DNA of 54,379 bases, taken from assembly GCA_002633005.1 (NCBI GenBank), contig NMRA01000025.1, positions 941,338-995,716 on the forward strand, in the 5' to 3' direction. The position numbers were made by a program, and so were the translations under genes. How positions within the stretch are numbered: position 1 is the stretch's first letter; each line of letters starts with the position of its first letter. Positions 8,836 to 23,700 of this stretch are shown in pieces. Source of the stretch: Phoronis australis (Eukaryota; Phoronida; Phoronidae). The notes under the pieces were generated by a model. The model saw only the letters and a program-made list of their open reading frames with translations, was not told the DNA's origin and ran no database searches.

Positions 8836-11722
8836 ATGGACAGGGCTGCTAAGGCAGTGAGGCGGTAAGTTAAAGCATGTCTTGCTTTTACATGACAAAC
8901 AACTCTGGCACTGGTTGGATGATATAGCGGTCCCTGAATCACTGAATCTGAACATTGACAAAGTGGGTCGTTGTGATTTATCATAATTCATCGCCAACTT
9001 ATCATTTGGTCCGGGCATTGGCTGTTTGACTCTTAGGCTTGCTTGAGTCGAGTGAGTGCAAGAAAACTCAGAGCAGTAACATGGTCGCTGGAGGCACAGG
9101 CGTCCTCAGCTTCAGATCGTCCCCAATACACTATATGTATACTACTATTACTACGCTGGAGGATACGAGAGAGCCTTGTGCGTTTTACTTACAATACTCA
9201 ATAGCTGATTCACCAACCTGACCTGTTTGGCTGAGTAGGCTATTTGATGTACCTGTTACCTCTGCACCACATATTTCTGTGCATATTGAAGTTCAAAACT
9301 TTTCGGGTGAGTTATAAATGTTTTTTGGCTCATTTTCCTGATTTGTCAGGTCAAAAACAAAAATTGCTTTATGATTTCAATAGGTACGGTAAAATTTCAC
9401 CAATTTCAGACAAAAAAATAAGTGTCAAAATTCTTCTTTTTTCTCTTTTCAAAAGCTTCTTACACAACTCTCACTCGTCCTAAAGTGGTGACTGTTTTTA
9501 TCATGTTGACCAATGACGATACTTTAGTTTCAAAACAATTGTTGGACTGATTGCAAAAATTGGCTTATTTGCCTGCCTTCTTTCTATATGTATATCCAGG
9601 CTGCTGAAGGGTGCCCTCAATTTAACATCTTTTTATACAGATAGTGTTCTCAGCATTTCATTACTTGATATACATTCACGTTCTTTCGGAATCCTCTGTT
9701 AATTGAAAGTGCCTTTTATCTTCCAGGGGTGGAGTCAAGCTGCTGTCGCTGTCTGGTGGCCATGGCGATTTGAATATGATTATCTCTGAACTTAATGATG
9801 TCAAACATTCATCCAAAACTTTTACGAAAGCTCAGAAATCAGGTATACCCTTTTGTTTATCACTGCCAACAGGGTTTGTGGATATGTTTTGGAGAAAGTG
9901 GTGTGGACAAAAGGCCTTCTAATGTTGATGTTGCTTGGGCTGTGTCCCCTCGAAACTGACAACAATTTTTTTGGGGGTTCGCTTTGTTGAGTGTGGTTGC
10001 GCTTAATGAAAATCTACAGACCTTTGGAGGTATTCTAAGTTTTTGTTTTTATTCTGAATGCACTTGTGAGAGACTTAGTAACGATTGCTTAAATGAGTAG
10101 CATAATTTTCAGTATGGGTGGTCTGGTATCCTGAAAGTGCAATTAGAATGTTTAGGTTGGCTGGTTTCCGTAAGTTCTAAATGATCAGTTCCATGTAAGG
10201 AGTACATTTTGCATTTAATACCATGCCAAACTTTAATTGGTTGTTTTCTGTGTCTGCTTGGGACTACTCGTAATAGTCACTTGGGGGTGGCCTCTGCATT
10301 TTGATAACCAGTTTACTCCACTGATCGATGTAGCACACATCAAACTGGGTCTCAACATCTAGAACCCCTGTCAGTGACTATTGCTGCAAAACCTCAACAA
10401 TTTGCAGTGCAATAAAGTACCGGTGAACTTAATGCTTAAACCTTTTTGTTTGTCATTTAGTAAGATTCATCATTTTGAACAATTATGGACATTCACAGGA
10501 ATGTTGGAAACTAGAAAAAGTTCAGTTTTGGCAATAATTTTTTTGGGGGTTAGTGAGAATCTACTAGTACCACCATTCTCTACTTTAGCATGGCAACTCA
10601 ACGATTTAAAATGTGCTTCTGAAGAGTAGGTTGTTTAGCTGCCAAAATCGTTCTTAAATGTAAACAATCTGAGGTTATGTCTGGGTTCTAGAGTCTCTTG
10701 TTATGTGATAGCCACAGATTTCCCCAGAACAAATGATAAGTGGCTGTAAATTTTTTCCTTATAATATTCACAACTGGCAACTGTAAGTAGATGGTAGTGT
10801 AATTAAGTTACAAAGTTTGTCTTGTTTTTCGGTATCAGGTGCTGTTGTTTTGGTGAGTGGATATGCTGGGCTGTACTTGTTGGTCTACGGTAAAATTTCT
10901 TCAGTTTGGAACGTATATATGGAGATCAAGTGAAACTTCATGTTGTCAAATTTCTCAACCTAATTGACAACAGGAAATTTTATTTTGCTTTTTGCTTGGT
11001 TTGTATGGTGTAGCTATTACCATGTGACGTTTGGTAAAATTTTGAGCATGTGCAAAAATGTAGTAAGACTATGAAAAAATAGAAAAACGACAATTTTAAC
11101 AATTCTTTTTGTCCCAAATTGAAAAATTTTACCGTACCTAAGTTTGGCGTCATTTACCTGGAGCTACACAACATTGTGTCATATTGGAGCACAGCTCTTT
11201 CATGCTTACATGACATCATATTTTACAAGTACATAGTCAAGAATACAAAGGGTCTAATTAGTTGTTAAATTTTTGCCACCATTTTCTGAATGTCCCAAGT
11301 GCTCTTTCTGTATGAACAATATCAAAGTTATAGTGCACGGTTGCCGGAATTAAGTGCCTTTAAGGTGGGGTTACATCATGTATATCAGAATTCTCTCTAT
11401 TAAGTACATGTACATTTAAATGCTTGACTTAAGAAGTTTAATTTCTTTTGAAATTTAACTTCTTATTTCTTTGAAATTTAATTTTTGAGAAATAAAAATT
11501 GTCGAATATAAATTAAAATACCATGTCAAAATCAAGGAAGAATCCGTGTGTTCCAAACCTGATATTTAAACTTGCATTATCTGGTGCTCGTGAGTGCTCA
11601 GATTACAGTCATGTCATGTCGAAACAGGATATTTACTGAACTGTTACAGTATCTGATAATTTCATGTGAATATTTTTACTCCGGGAAATATGATGCTCTG
11701 GATTTTATCAGCTGTGTGTGTG

Positions 11723-11757
<35 letters not shown>

Positions 11758-14700
11758 GTGTCTGTGCGTGTGCGTGTGTTTATTCAATGACGAGCGTGGG
11801 TCCATTGGTTTTTGTTTTGATAATTACGGTACAGTTCATTGAAATGTACCACAAAAAGGTAGATTAAATGATGAATTACATGGAGGGGAAATGAGAAAAC
11901 AAGAATACCGAACATTCAGTGTAGTTGGTCCTTTACGTAATGGACAAAAAGCTGTCATGACGATGTGACTGGCAAGCTAATGCTACACTTTTGTAATTGG
12001 ACAGTGATTAAATAATGTGCAAACGGTATTGTCAGTCAGTGATTATGGTTGCGATTATAGAATTGTAAAATGTAACTCACTAGCGTTCTGAGAGCACAAG
12101 CATGACTTCTGTTTGGCCCAATATCAAGACCAGTAAAATAAGATGATATGAAATTCCTTTCATTCACAAAATTTAATGGCTGGTGATTCAATGTGAATCA
12201 TCTTTCTATTTTGCAAATGGTGATTTGATGCCATGGCAATAGCACAGAATTAAAAATGCTGTGAAATTTCTCTGCTTCAAACTCTACGTACACGTTACAT
12301 ATAAGTTGCGTGACATTGCACATTTGCTAACGAAGTCTTCGTAACTCCATAAGCGATCATATCTCAGAAAAGGATGATGAAGTTTTTACGAAACTTTCAG
12401 ATTCTTTCTTTTATGCACTGTTATCTAAAGTGCTGTTAGAATTAAATCAGTTCTTGGCCACAGTAAGATTAAAAACCGGACGATCGCCGCACAAATGACT
12501 ACTCTGTATCTCTCACTTCACTTCATGGATGTCACCTGATATGTATGTTGGCACTTTTTGTCCTATTGAAATATCCTGATGCTGTCTACGGTAATGAATA
12601 GACGAAACGTTGATTTATCATGAACTTCTTCATTTGTGCGGCGATCGTCCGGTTTTTAATTTTTGAGAGATATTTATGAGGGGCTATAAAAATTCAACTT
12701 TTGTTAATTTCTTGAAAAAACTTAACATTTTCATTAAGCAAAACTTGGTCATGTTACAAATGTTGTGTTTAATGTACCTGTCTTTACTAAATGTTACTAA
12801 TAATACAAGGTCAAACTCAGAGGTACAAGGCTGTCAGTTGTCACTCAAATCGAATCTCCCGGTGCCAGGCAGAGAGCAGTTCTGTTTGTATCCTAAATCC
12901 TTTCATTCACTGAATCACCATAGTATTGAGTCAACGAGTTGTACATAGCATAGAAAGATGCTGCCAAAAATGAAGACAAAACGTTCTTATCCCAAAGGAT
13001 TTGTGCATCTGCATGCATGCTAGTACAACTGTTGAGAACGAATGCATCAACTCTTAAGTCGTTGCACCGCCTCTGTCACTTTGTGTTCACTAATGCAGCA
13101 AGTTGTTAAAAAATATTAATCCTCTCCAAAATTCATTATTTGGATTGGTAATTTAACATTTGGCTGTTTTGATCTCGTGCTCACATTGCGCTTTAACCAC
13201 CAACTTGATTTCTGTCGTCCATTTTGTACTTTGTTTCTTGGCTCCGCGGCGCATGATATGTATTCAATGAATTGTTGGTCTACTTACTGTTGGTTCCGCC
13301 TTTTGACCTAGTTAACTCGAGGGATATGAAACCCCACGTACAAAATTAAAGCATTTTAGTAATAATTAAGTTAATTACCCAGTTCTAATTTCATTTGACA
13401 TTGCAAATGAATGTTGAAATAGCGAACAGGTTAAGACATGTATAGGTTGTATTGACCGAAAGCAAGTTTTCACTGGAAAATGGCATGGCGAATTTCACCG
13501 AAACTTTCTGGTGTTTATATTTATTCATCAATCTCAAAAACACGATTAGGATTTTCCTTTTATACACATAATTTTTGCGTACTGTAAGAGAGACGAATAC
13601 GACTGATATTTTTTTACAAAAATATCCTATGCTTTGTGAGATAATTTGGTATAGAAACAAAACTGAACGTCAAGTCATCAAAAATTCCTAGCTGTGTTTT
13701 TGAGGCAAATTGAGAAGTTTAATTTTAAAAGGGTTTCATTAACATCCACGAAGAGGTTACTTTGCTGTGAATGAACTTTTTTAAAACGGAAATTTGTCTT
13801 AAAAAGGTGGTAATAATAATGGTACATAAATGTACTGGTAAAACATTATTTTTTAATCTCTGATCTTTTTTCTTTCAGAATATATATACTTTTACTAGTT
13901 TGTATAGCCTGGTTTTTGTATACGAGTTAGGATGAAGGTCACTAAATAAGGTTTGAGATAACCGCGCAGTACAGCAATTACCAGTATGTCATGATTGATC
14001 AGGTACATTTTGTGTTTATGTGTCAAGACAGATTGAATTAATTTTGAATTTTCTCATCTGTTTTCTCATTGGCTGTTGAGCCAGTTGTCAGATCATACTG
14101 TGGAATGTTGTGTCACCCACAGGTAAACCTTTGTGTACCTATCCACCCACACACACTCACCTGTATTAGTTATCTTTTGTTTACCTTCCCCACTGCTCTC
14201 TCTGTACTTTCCTGTATGGTAATCTTATGAGCTTAATAGAGCTTAATAATTGTATTTTTATGCTGTTGTGGGTAAAGTGCATAGTATTGTTTTTGAATTT
14301 AGAAATATTGCCTTTTTTCGTCTTGAGATAAAAAGTACATGACTTCATTGCGTTATGAGGATGTATAAATTAAACAACAAAATTTAACTAATTAATATGT
14401 TTAATCATAAACTATTGTACATGGACCGCCAACTCTGTGTTTGTTCTCAATGAACAAGAGCTATCTTTTTGACGTTTTAGACCTAATGAAATCAAATTAA
14501 AGTGCTAAAATTAGTGAAATGCTAACAATTAGGCCAAATTTACATAGGACTGTAATCTGCTGAGCCCTTACTAGAATAAGGACCTGGTGAATCTTTAAAA
14601 TTCTTCTCAACTCCCTGGGAGAACATATTCAAGGTACCTAAACTACTAGTACACGGTTAACGGACATAAACACGGTCACAGATGCATGAACACGACTCAC

Positions 14701-17700
14701 GTACCTACAAACACCCTTCACTGACTCACAAACACGGGAACGGACTCACAAAACATGATCCCTTCACCCAAATACACGGGACATGGACTTACATTCACAA
14801 AGAAACATGGTTAACGGACCGCCAAACACGGGTCACGGACTCCATGGGCTACCTGGGTCAGCTGAAATCTACATTTTGTCTGTAAACCATGTTTGGCGGT
14901 CCGTTAATCGTCTTTCTTCGTGAATGTGAGTCCGTGTCCCGTGTATTTGGGTGAATGGATCATGTTTTGTGAGTCCGTTCCCGTGTTTGTGAGTCAGTGA
15001 ACGGTTTTTGCAGGTACGCGAGTCGTGTTCATGCGTCCGTGACCGTGTTTATGAGTCCGTTAACCGTGTAGTTTTGGTACCTTGATATTGCCTGCAAACC
15101 TCGTTGGTCCGTACCTGTGAATTCAAGCTTAAATTTTATCAAAGTTTCAAGTGCTAAAATGCCTACATCAAAAAATTCATGTCGGCTGCTGTATGTATGT
15201 CTGGCCCTCAGTAGCCAACACTGTTATTTCCTTGTGCACTGCCAAAACCAACGTATTTTGCAGCATATTAGACAGAGAGCGTCTCAAATTCTGATTTTAA
15301 AGTGATTTATATTTTTTTCTAAGCCGTTGGCTCTGATCAACACATTTGGATTGTTTCATGTATTGTAACCCTGTTTTAGTCTGTCTGTTTTAGTGTCAGT
15401 ATTGTCACGTGTTGAATTATGAGACAGAATTTACTATTTCTGTTTCACAAGCAAAGACTTCTTGTCTTACTAGTAAGTGCCTCATTAGTGTGTTGCCTAT
15501 ACACATCCCCATAAATACTTCTTGTCTTAACTTAGTGGCAACACACTTATAGGCACTTAATAAGTGTCTATAAGTGTGTTACCACTACACATCCCGTATC
15601 CATGGAATACTTCTGAATTGTACATATAAATTTCTTCTCACATGTTAATTTTTTCTGATGCCTAACTTTAATTGAAAATGTTCGAGGTAACTGTTAGGGA
15701 TATTGCGGTTTCCTTTTCAGTTGTTGTACTGTACTTACCGATCATGTGATATCTGTAAGTGGTCATGTGCCGTGGACAATTGAATCTGTTCTTAGTGAAA
15801 TTTTCCAATCATGCGCTTGCAATGTGTACAAGGAGCAGATGGGGAAGGCAGCGGTAGATAATGATTCTGAAGCAGGATGTGACTTAGCTGCTTTTTGTGT
15901 TGTTCATTATTTCATTATCAGTTTGGAATTTTACCGAAAATGAAAGCAAATGTTTATTGCGTCATGAACAAAGTGTTTATATTATCCTCTAATGTCAATC
16001 TGATTTCAAGTCACACTCTTATGTCTATTTTACAAGTGCATACACAACTTAATGGTAGTTTCATGTTCATCCTGCAACTGGGACGATGTTGTACATTAAA
16101 ATGTGATCAAGACAAAACACTGTTGAGTGGAGTTAGGTGGCATTCCATCAACATTTAAATGCCATCACATTTATATACCATCTGTGGTGTGTGTGTGTGT
16201 GTGTGTGTGTGTGTGNGTGTGTGTGTGTGTGTGTGTGTCTGTGTGTGCGTGCGTGGATTTGTTGGTAACAGCTAATCACTTCAACTTATGTTGAACATAA
16301 CATTACATTGGGATTGTTAAAATTTGCTCTTTTGAAAATGTATTATTTTCTTTTTTTGGACTTATACACAATGAGATTTTATCTTTTTTAAATTGATACG
16401 TGATTTGCACATTATTAATTTAAGAAAAGTAAGGATAGGATAATGCTGCTTTTATTAAAAAAATGTGTTACAGCTCATATAGTTCATATTTTTAATAAAA
16501 TTTAAATAATTGTGTAAAATTATACTGCCTTTTATTGTTATTCTGTGTGCTGCTGTTGTATTTGTAATGACCTTCTTACATGCAAATGACTTTCAAATTG
16601 GACCCATGCTACTGAATATTTATGATACTGTACTTACAAAGCGTCATTGGACCCGTGCAACTGAATATTTATGAGACTGTACTTTTAAAGCGTCATTGGA
16701 CCCGTGCTACTGAATATTTATGAGACTGTACTTTACCAAGCGTCATTGGACCCGTGCAACTGAATGTTTATGAGACTGTACTTACAAAGCGTCATTGGAC
16801 CCGTGCTACTGAATATTTATGAGACTGTACTTTACAAAGCGTCATTGGACCCGTGCTACTAAATATTTATGAGACTTTACTTTACAAAGCGTCATTGGAC
16901 CCGTGCTACTGAATATTTATGAGACTGTACTTTACCAAGCGTCATTGGACCCGTGCTACTGAATATTTATGAGACTGTACTTTACCAAGCGTCATTGGAC
17001 CCATGCTACTGAATATTTATGAGACTGTACTTTACAAAGCGTCGGCTCTATGTATGCATCTTTAATAAATATTAAAAGCCATAGGTGTATTATATTATCA
17101 ATATGGTGAAGATGTAGTCAGTCAGTGTTCAAAGGCACGTCTAAACATGGACCCAGCACAATGTATTTTGTGAACATGAATGCAAATATGTGAAAATATT
17201 CAAGAGCTGGTTTTCATTATGAATGTGGCAACTGACTTCACGGCAGACAAGGGAATTTTTTTTGTCAAATTTCTCAGCAGAAATAAAGATTATTAAGAAA
17301 ATGTTGCTCTTTTATTAGCTTGTTTTGCATTGTGTAGATATCATAACAACATTGGTTTGAGGTTCTGTTATTTGCAACAAGTTAAAAATCAGCCTCTGAA
17401 AAATAGAAAACCCACATTTTGGCAAAAGATATATTGATGTTTTATCATACCTAATGGCATCCCTAGTCACCTTAATATGCCCTTTCTTTAACTTATTTGT
17501 GTCAAATGGCACAAAAATGCTGCGTTGGGCAAACACTGGACAATGGGTCTCTTGGAATTTATCGGTTGACAAACCCAACCATGACCATTTTGTGTGTTTA
17601 TTTCAGCTGCTGAATATCACATGCGATGGGCTGCATTTGAACAAAACAGAGCCATTCAGGTATGAAAATTGGTATCCAATTATACACATTGTTTCCATTC

Positions 17701-20700
17701 AAGTATGTACAGCAACCGGTGCGGTGCGTATCTATGGTATGCACAACCCAGCTACGCCCATTCACCTTCAAGAAATAGTATCTATGCTTCATTAATGCAT
17801 TGGACGTAATTTACCAAAATTTATCAGAAACTTTCAATGTGATTCAAAATAACACCAGAATCAACGGAAATGATTTTTTCCAAAGAAAACCTAGTCTAGA
17901 TGTCTTTTCACCAAATTTTCTGTTGTTATGATCCAGATTAATTTTATGCAGTAAATGCGCTGTCCACTTGCCCATGCTTACTAAGTGCCAGTAGGTAACT
18001 TGTTTATGTGCTTTGATATAAATTCTCCAGTAATGTGGTGATGAGTAAGTTGTCAGGTTTTGTCTAACGTCATGATATGTGCAGTTAAAAACTTAATGCC
18101 AATAATTTGTACAGCGCACTCCTTCCTGTGTTATCTGTGTTGTCAGTGATTTACGTTTGCCTGTAGGATACCGCCATGCACATGCTAGAACTGAATTCCA
18201 TGTGGACGGAGGCACAGCAGGAGTTCACACATCAGCTAAAGGAATATCGGTCTACGTTCGAAAGAATTCTGGAAGGAGAAAAACGTGTAGACCTGGCCAA
18301 GAACAAGTTGGTGAGTTGTGCTTATTTGCTAGTTGTTAATCAACAAGGTACATGTTTCACGACCTTGTTGGGTGTATTCACGTCATATCTCACTCCAAAA
18401 TTATTTGATCAAACCATTTTTTATTTTTCGGGTCATGCTCCATTTTTCGATATCATTTTATCGTTTCTAAGAGCTGTTTCTAGTCCATAATTTTATTTGA
18501 ATTTTGTATGTCTGTGTCGTTTTCTTATCAATTTCACTTTTCTTGTCATTCAGTAGCTGTTTCCATTTTTATGCATCCCCATATGTAGGCGTATAATGCC
18601 ATCGTCCTTGTCCGTTTGTCCAGGTTTGTGTTCATCCGCCCAGTTGGCCATCATTTGTTAGATTTGGCATATAGCCATCTATTAAGGAAGTGATGATGCC
18701 TTCCTGATTTCGGTTGGATTCGTTGTATTCTGGTCATTTTTACTGTTCTCTATTTTCATGGCGTCCTTTTCTGTCTATTCGACATGATTTTGGGATGGTT
18801 CTGACTGTTGTGGTGTCCCCTTGTGTCAATTTAGTTGTTTTTCCCCGTGGATCTATATTTACAAATGATGGATATTCATGAAATTTGGCAAATGAGTTAC
18901 TACCGTGTAGATGGCAGCACCTGTTCAGTTGCTTACATCCCTAAAGTCTTTTTATTATTTTGTGTCATCTGCCTCTCTATCCTCTAAACTGCTTCAAGAA
19001 TCATGATGAAAGTTGGCAGTTGTGTTCCTGTTGAAGAGAGCAGTGTCGTTTAGTAGTACTGCTCCCTCTGTTGGGAATGTTTGAAATAATGACCGTCTGT
19101 TGTATTTGTGCTGTAAGAGATGCACACGGAAGTCGCACATAACACTTTGCGTTGCTCTTGCATTTTTCAGTGTCAGTGTGAATCAAAAGAGGGGAAAATA
19201 AAAAAGGAATTAAAGAAATGTGCAAAGGTAGGTCCAGTATTTTAGAAATTCTAATCTTAAACAAACTTCAATTGATAAATTAACAGACTCAAAGGCTTCT
19301 TAAAATTTAAAAAAAAACGCATGCCATGAATGTGCAGTTTGATAGTTTATTGACTATCAAAAAGCTGCCTATAGTTGTTATAGTACGCTTTGTTTTGACT
19401 GTTACCTGCAGTCACAAACCAAAACATCTCAATGATTCTGATAACTGTTTTCTTTTCAGAAAGCTACTCAGGACGAAATCCGTGTTTTGGAAAATCGATT
19501 GATGCAAGCGGAACAAGCGCGGGACTTAGCACAATTAGAGCGTAATAACTTTCCTCCGATGCATTATGTTTTGAAATTTGATTTTGAACATATGCCTTTT
19601 TCTGCCTCTAGATGTCAAAGAACTTTAATCATCCGTGTACTACTAGGACTATCATAAAATTTTCTTTGTTGAACACTGCATTCAAAAAGACGGCTTACAA
19701 GTTTTGACAGATCATGCAAAGTCGCGTTCATTTTGGAAAGTTAGTGATCAGCCTGGCCTATCAGTGCTAATAAAATGATGGTCACTGAAAAGTGACAGGA
19801 AGATTAAGTGTAATGTTGAATTATGGGGGCAACTCTGTCAACATCTGCCCTGCGCACTACTGCTGGATTAAGATATGTAACAACTAGTAGATCACAAAGG
19901 ATTTGCCTGCTAAATATTTTGTTTTGGAGCATCTTTAAGTGTATCGATTAGCAAAATAGTTCTTCAAGTATAGGAAATCTCTTAAAAATGTTGCAACATG
20001 TTCTGTTCCACTTATTGCTCCTTAAACTCTAATTTTCTTTGAGTAGTCTTCATTTCGTTTTTATGTGCCCTTCCTGAGATGGGCTGTGTTATGGTATAAT
20101 TAGAGAAAGAAATTTCATCCAGATAGCACTATGACGTTGGACATTTTTGACCAACTTGGTCTGTGGTTGTCCTCAGAACGATGGATAGACTTGTGGTCAT
20201 GTGATCTGATTTCTCGCCTAGGAGAATGATGTCACAGGTTTTTTATGCGCTCACATACTTATATGTGAACGCATTATGCCCTCGTCTCCGTCTGTCCGTC
20301 TGGCGTCTGCTGCTCTATCTCCAAAACTCTCTAACGTATGTTCCTGAAATTTTGCACATATGTTCTTTTCATGGATGGGACGACATGATCGAACTTTCGG
20401 ACAGATCTGAATACTGGTGTGCCCCCTAGTGGCAATTTTATTTTTTTACGCTTACCTCTATATCTTCTAATTTCTTCAACCTATTTTCATAAAATTTGGC
20501 ATGTAGGCATCTATTAGTGAGATGACGCTATCCTGTTTTCGGATGGATTCGACATAATTTTCTCTAACAACAGACGACGACGTCTTTCAAGCAGATCCAA
20601 AGAATGCTGTGCCCCATAATGGCAATTTCATTTTTTCTGTTTTCCTTGACAGATTTTTATGAAATTTGGTAAATAACTTTCTATTAAATACGCAATGGCA

Positions 20701-23700
20701 TGTTCCTGTTTTCAGATAGATTGGATGTTTTTGCGCCATTTAGTGGCTACTTTTATGAAACAAATAAACACCTCAAGAAGCACACCGTTTGCGGGGCATT
20801 TGTGAGCGCATTTCAACGCTCTGAGTTGCTCTTGTTGTAGATAGTGCTGACCAACCACATGATTCATCTTTCTATCACCGACTCTCCCTATCAAAAGACT
20901 TTTAATCCTTGAATCCAGTTTGGTTTATCAGGAATTAAAGCAGGTGATAGAGTGATGAAGCGCGAGTTTGCTTAATACCCTCAACCAAACACCTATGACA
21001 TTTTGGACCTCTTTTTTGTCTCAGTGATAGAAAAGATTCGAGAGAATGAAGTCACCAAGGTGATTCGCTACAAAGCAGCTCTATTACGACTATCAGAGGC
21101 TTATGCTGAATTGGGTAAAAAGTGCTCCATCATCTTCAAAACGCAAATGGTGAGTTGTGAACTGAATAGTACTTTGAATAACTTTCCCATGAAAAACATT
21201 TGGCTTCTCATTGTCAATGTCTGATACCGACTAATAAATTTCCAATGTAGAGGTTGACAATACCTAATAAACAAATCCGACAAGAAATTAACATAGATGT
21301 CATGATTGGGATGGAATGTGTTTACAACACAACCCATATCAAATAATTCAAACAGGAAGTGAACAATACGTCACTGACTTATTTAATTACTATCGACTAG
21401 CACATTGGTTCAAATTGGCCAAGTTCAACAAAAATAAATTTGTAAAGTCTTCAGCTCATGTCACCTTGTCTGTGAACTGTGTAGATTAATGTATTAGCTA
21501 TGTGTTTTCTTAAGCAGAGTTTAAGTGGTGATTTACCAGTTACAACTTTTGACAAAATGTGATTTCCCATAAAGAAGCGGGAAGACTTAGAACCAAGGTG
21601 GTGGAACTAGACCATCTCATATGGTGGCATCACACTTTTCATCCAAATTAAACGGTTCGATAATACCCCTGCATTGTGTTTGATCAAAGTTGGTGTTTTC
21701 ATGATATGAACACAAGATGTTTATCCTTCAATCACGACATTGCAGAATGTTACTCAGGAAATCCCTGATATAGAAACTCAGGAGCTGGAAGACATCAAGT
21801 ACACGGGTGCTGGAACATCAAGGGCACTCGTGCACGAAGCCAAAGAGAGACTGAAGAGATATCGTCGACAGTCGACTCAAATGCCGACATCTCCAATCGG
21901 TCAGCCATTAGTCAGTCCACCTACGCCAGAGCGATCCGACTCCCTGCAATGCTCATTTCAAGGTTAGATTTTATTACTATTTGTTACCAAAAGCTGTTGT
22001 AAGATGGTTAAAACATTAAATATTCCTTGATAGTTTTGTCAGAAAATTCCCAGACCTGTTCACAAACTGACCGGAAGATGTCATGAATAGGGAGTGGTGG
22101 TCATTTCTTTTCTTATCCACATCTGTGACCCAATCCGGAAGGGACCAGCAGAATTGATATAACTCATGCCCTTCATTGTCACGCTTTCTGCTGATCAGAT
22201 TGTGAATAAGTCATTTCCCATCATGAGAGCTAATTGGGTGACCAGTAAAAATTACTGATAATTTCTAATTACAAAACAGTTCTCCAGTCCTTACTAATGT
22301 AATACACCTTTGTTCTCTGTCATGAGGCAAGATTACTCTGATGGTGAATTTGGCTTATGTCCTGTTGTCTTTACGGGGAATTACGTGTCATTTTGTCTGA
22401 ATACTTATGGCTTGTACTGTACCTTGCCTGGGCCCAGTGGGTACAGATATATCCTACAACTTACGTGTTGCATTAAGACACTATCTTCCTCAGGTGCTAA
22501 CCGGGGATGATAACAGTTTCGCTGCCTACTAACGGTACTGCTATCACCGGCATCACCAGCATCAGTAAACCACCGGGTAGTGTCTGTTGGAGTCAGTCAG
22601 AGTAGATTGTCTTTGTGTGAAGCTACGATTTTCTAGATCTAGTCCTAATCTAGCTGGTTACGTGACGGACATAGGCGCTTGTGATGGACATAGGCACTTG
22701 TGATGGACATAGGCACTTGTGACGGACATAGGCACTTGTGACGGACATAGGCACTTGTGACGGACATAGGCACTTGTGACGGACATAGGCACTTGTGTCA
22801 TGATAATCAAAGTGTATTAAAACATTGCATTAGTTGGAAATTTATGCTGGACTTTTAGACAGAGTTAATGGTAAGCTCGATATATTATACTGTTTGTACT
22901 TTTTTACAGCAAAATTTTATTTTTGTATTTACAACGTGAATTATTTTTTTCAATTTTGGTGCGTGTCATCACTGTAGGTATTACTACAAACAAATGTTGG
23001 TGACTGAATGTGTGGCTTTCAGATTTTGATGATCTTCCACCCGCCTATGACCTTTTGGAGAATGTACCCATCCAGCAGACTCAACAGAGCTTTACCAGCC
23101 AAACACAGGTATAATAAGGAAGACATTACATTTAGTGCTAGTGTTGGAGTGACCACAAGTTTTGATTTGTGTTAGCACACACCGATACTTAGGCAAGAAA
23201 TGAGTCATTATTTTGCTAGCTGTTGCGAATTAGAATCATGGTAAGGATACTGTTCTATTTAAATGACGGACACGATAATGTACATTGGCTGTCATATTAC
23301 TAGATGATATAGATCATCTTTTAACCTGTAAAATCCATATCTCAGTGTTACCCAGTTTCCAATAGAAATTGTTGGGCTGGGCTAAGTTTATGTGGTGTCT
23401 CGATCGATGTAATGGAACCTCTATAGTTACAGATTTGTGAGTGGATATTTTCATGATATGCTTTAGTGATCATTACTAATTGGAAAGTGTTGTTCACATA
23501 ATTTGTAGTAATGCTTTGAGACTTATCTTGACATAGATGATTGCTCTTTCAAAGCATCGCCATCTATAAGCCTATACTGTAACTAAAGTAAACCTTGTGG
23601 ATAAGCTTACTTTCTTTCTGCACAAAACAAGCGAAATGTCCAATGAAATTTGAGCTGTCATTCTTGGGACTTTCAGTCATCTTCAGCACTAGAAGAGGTT

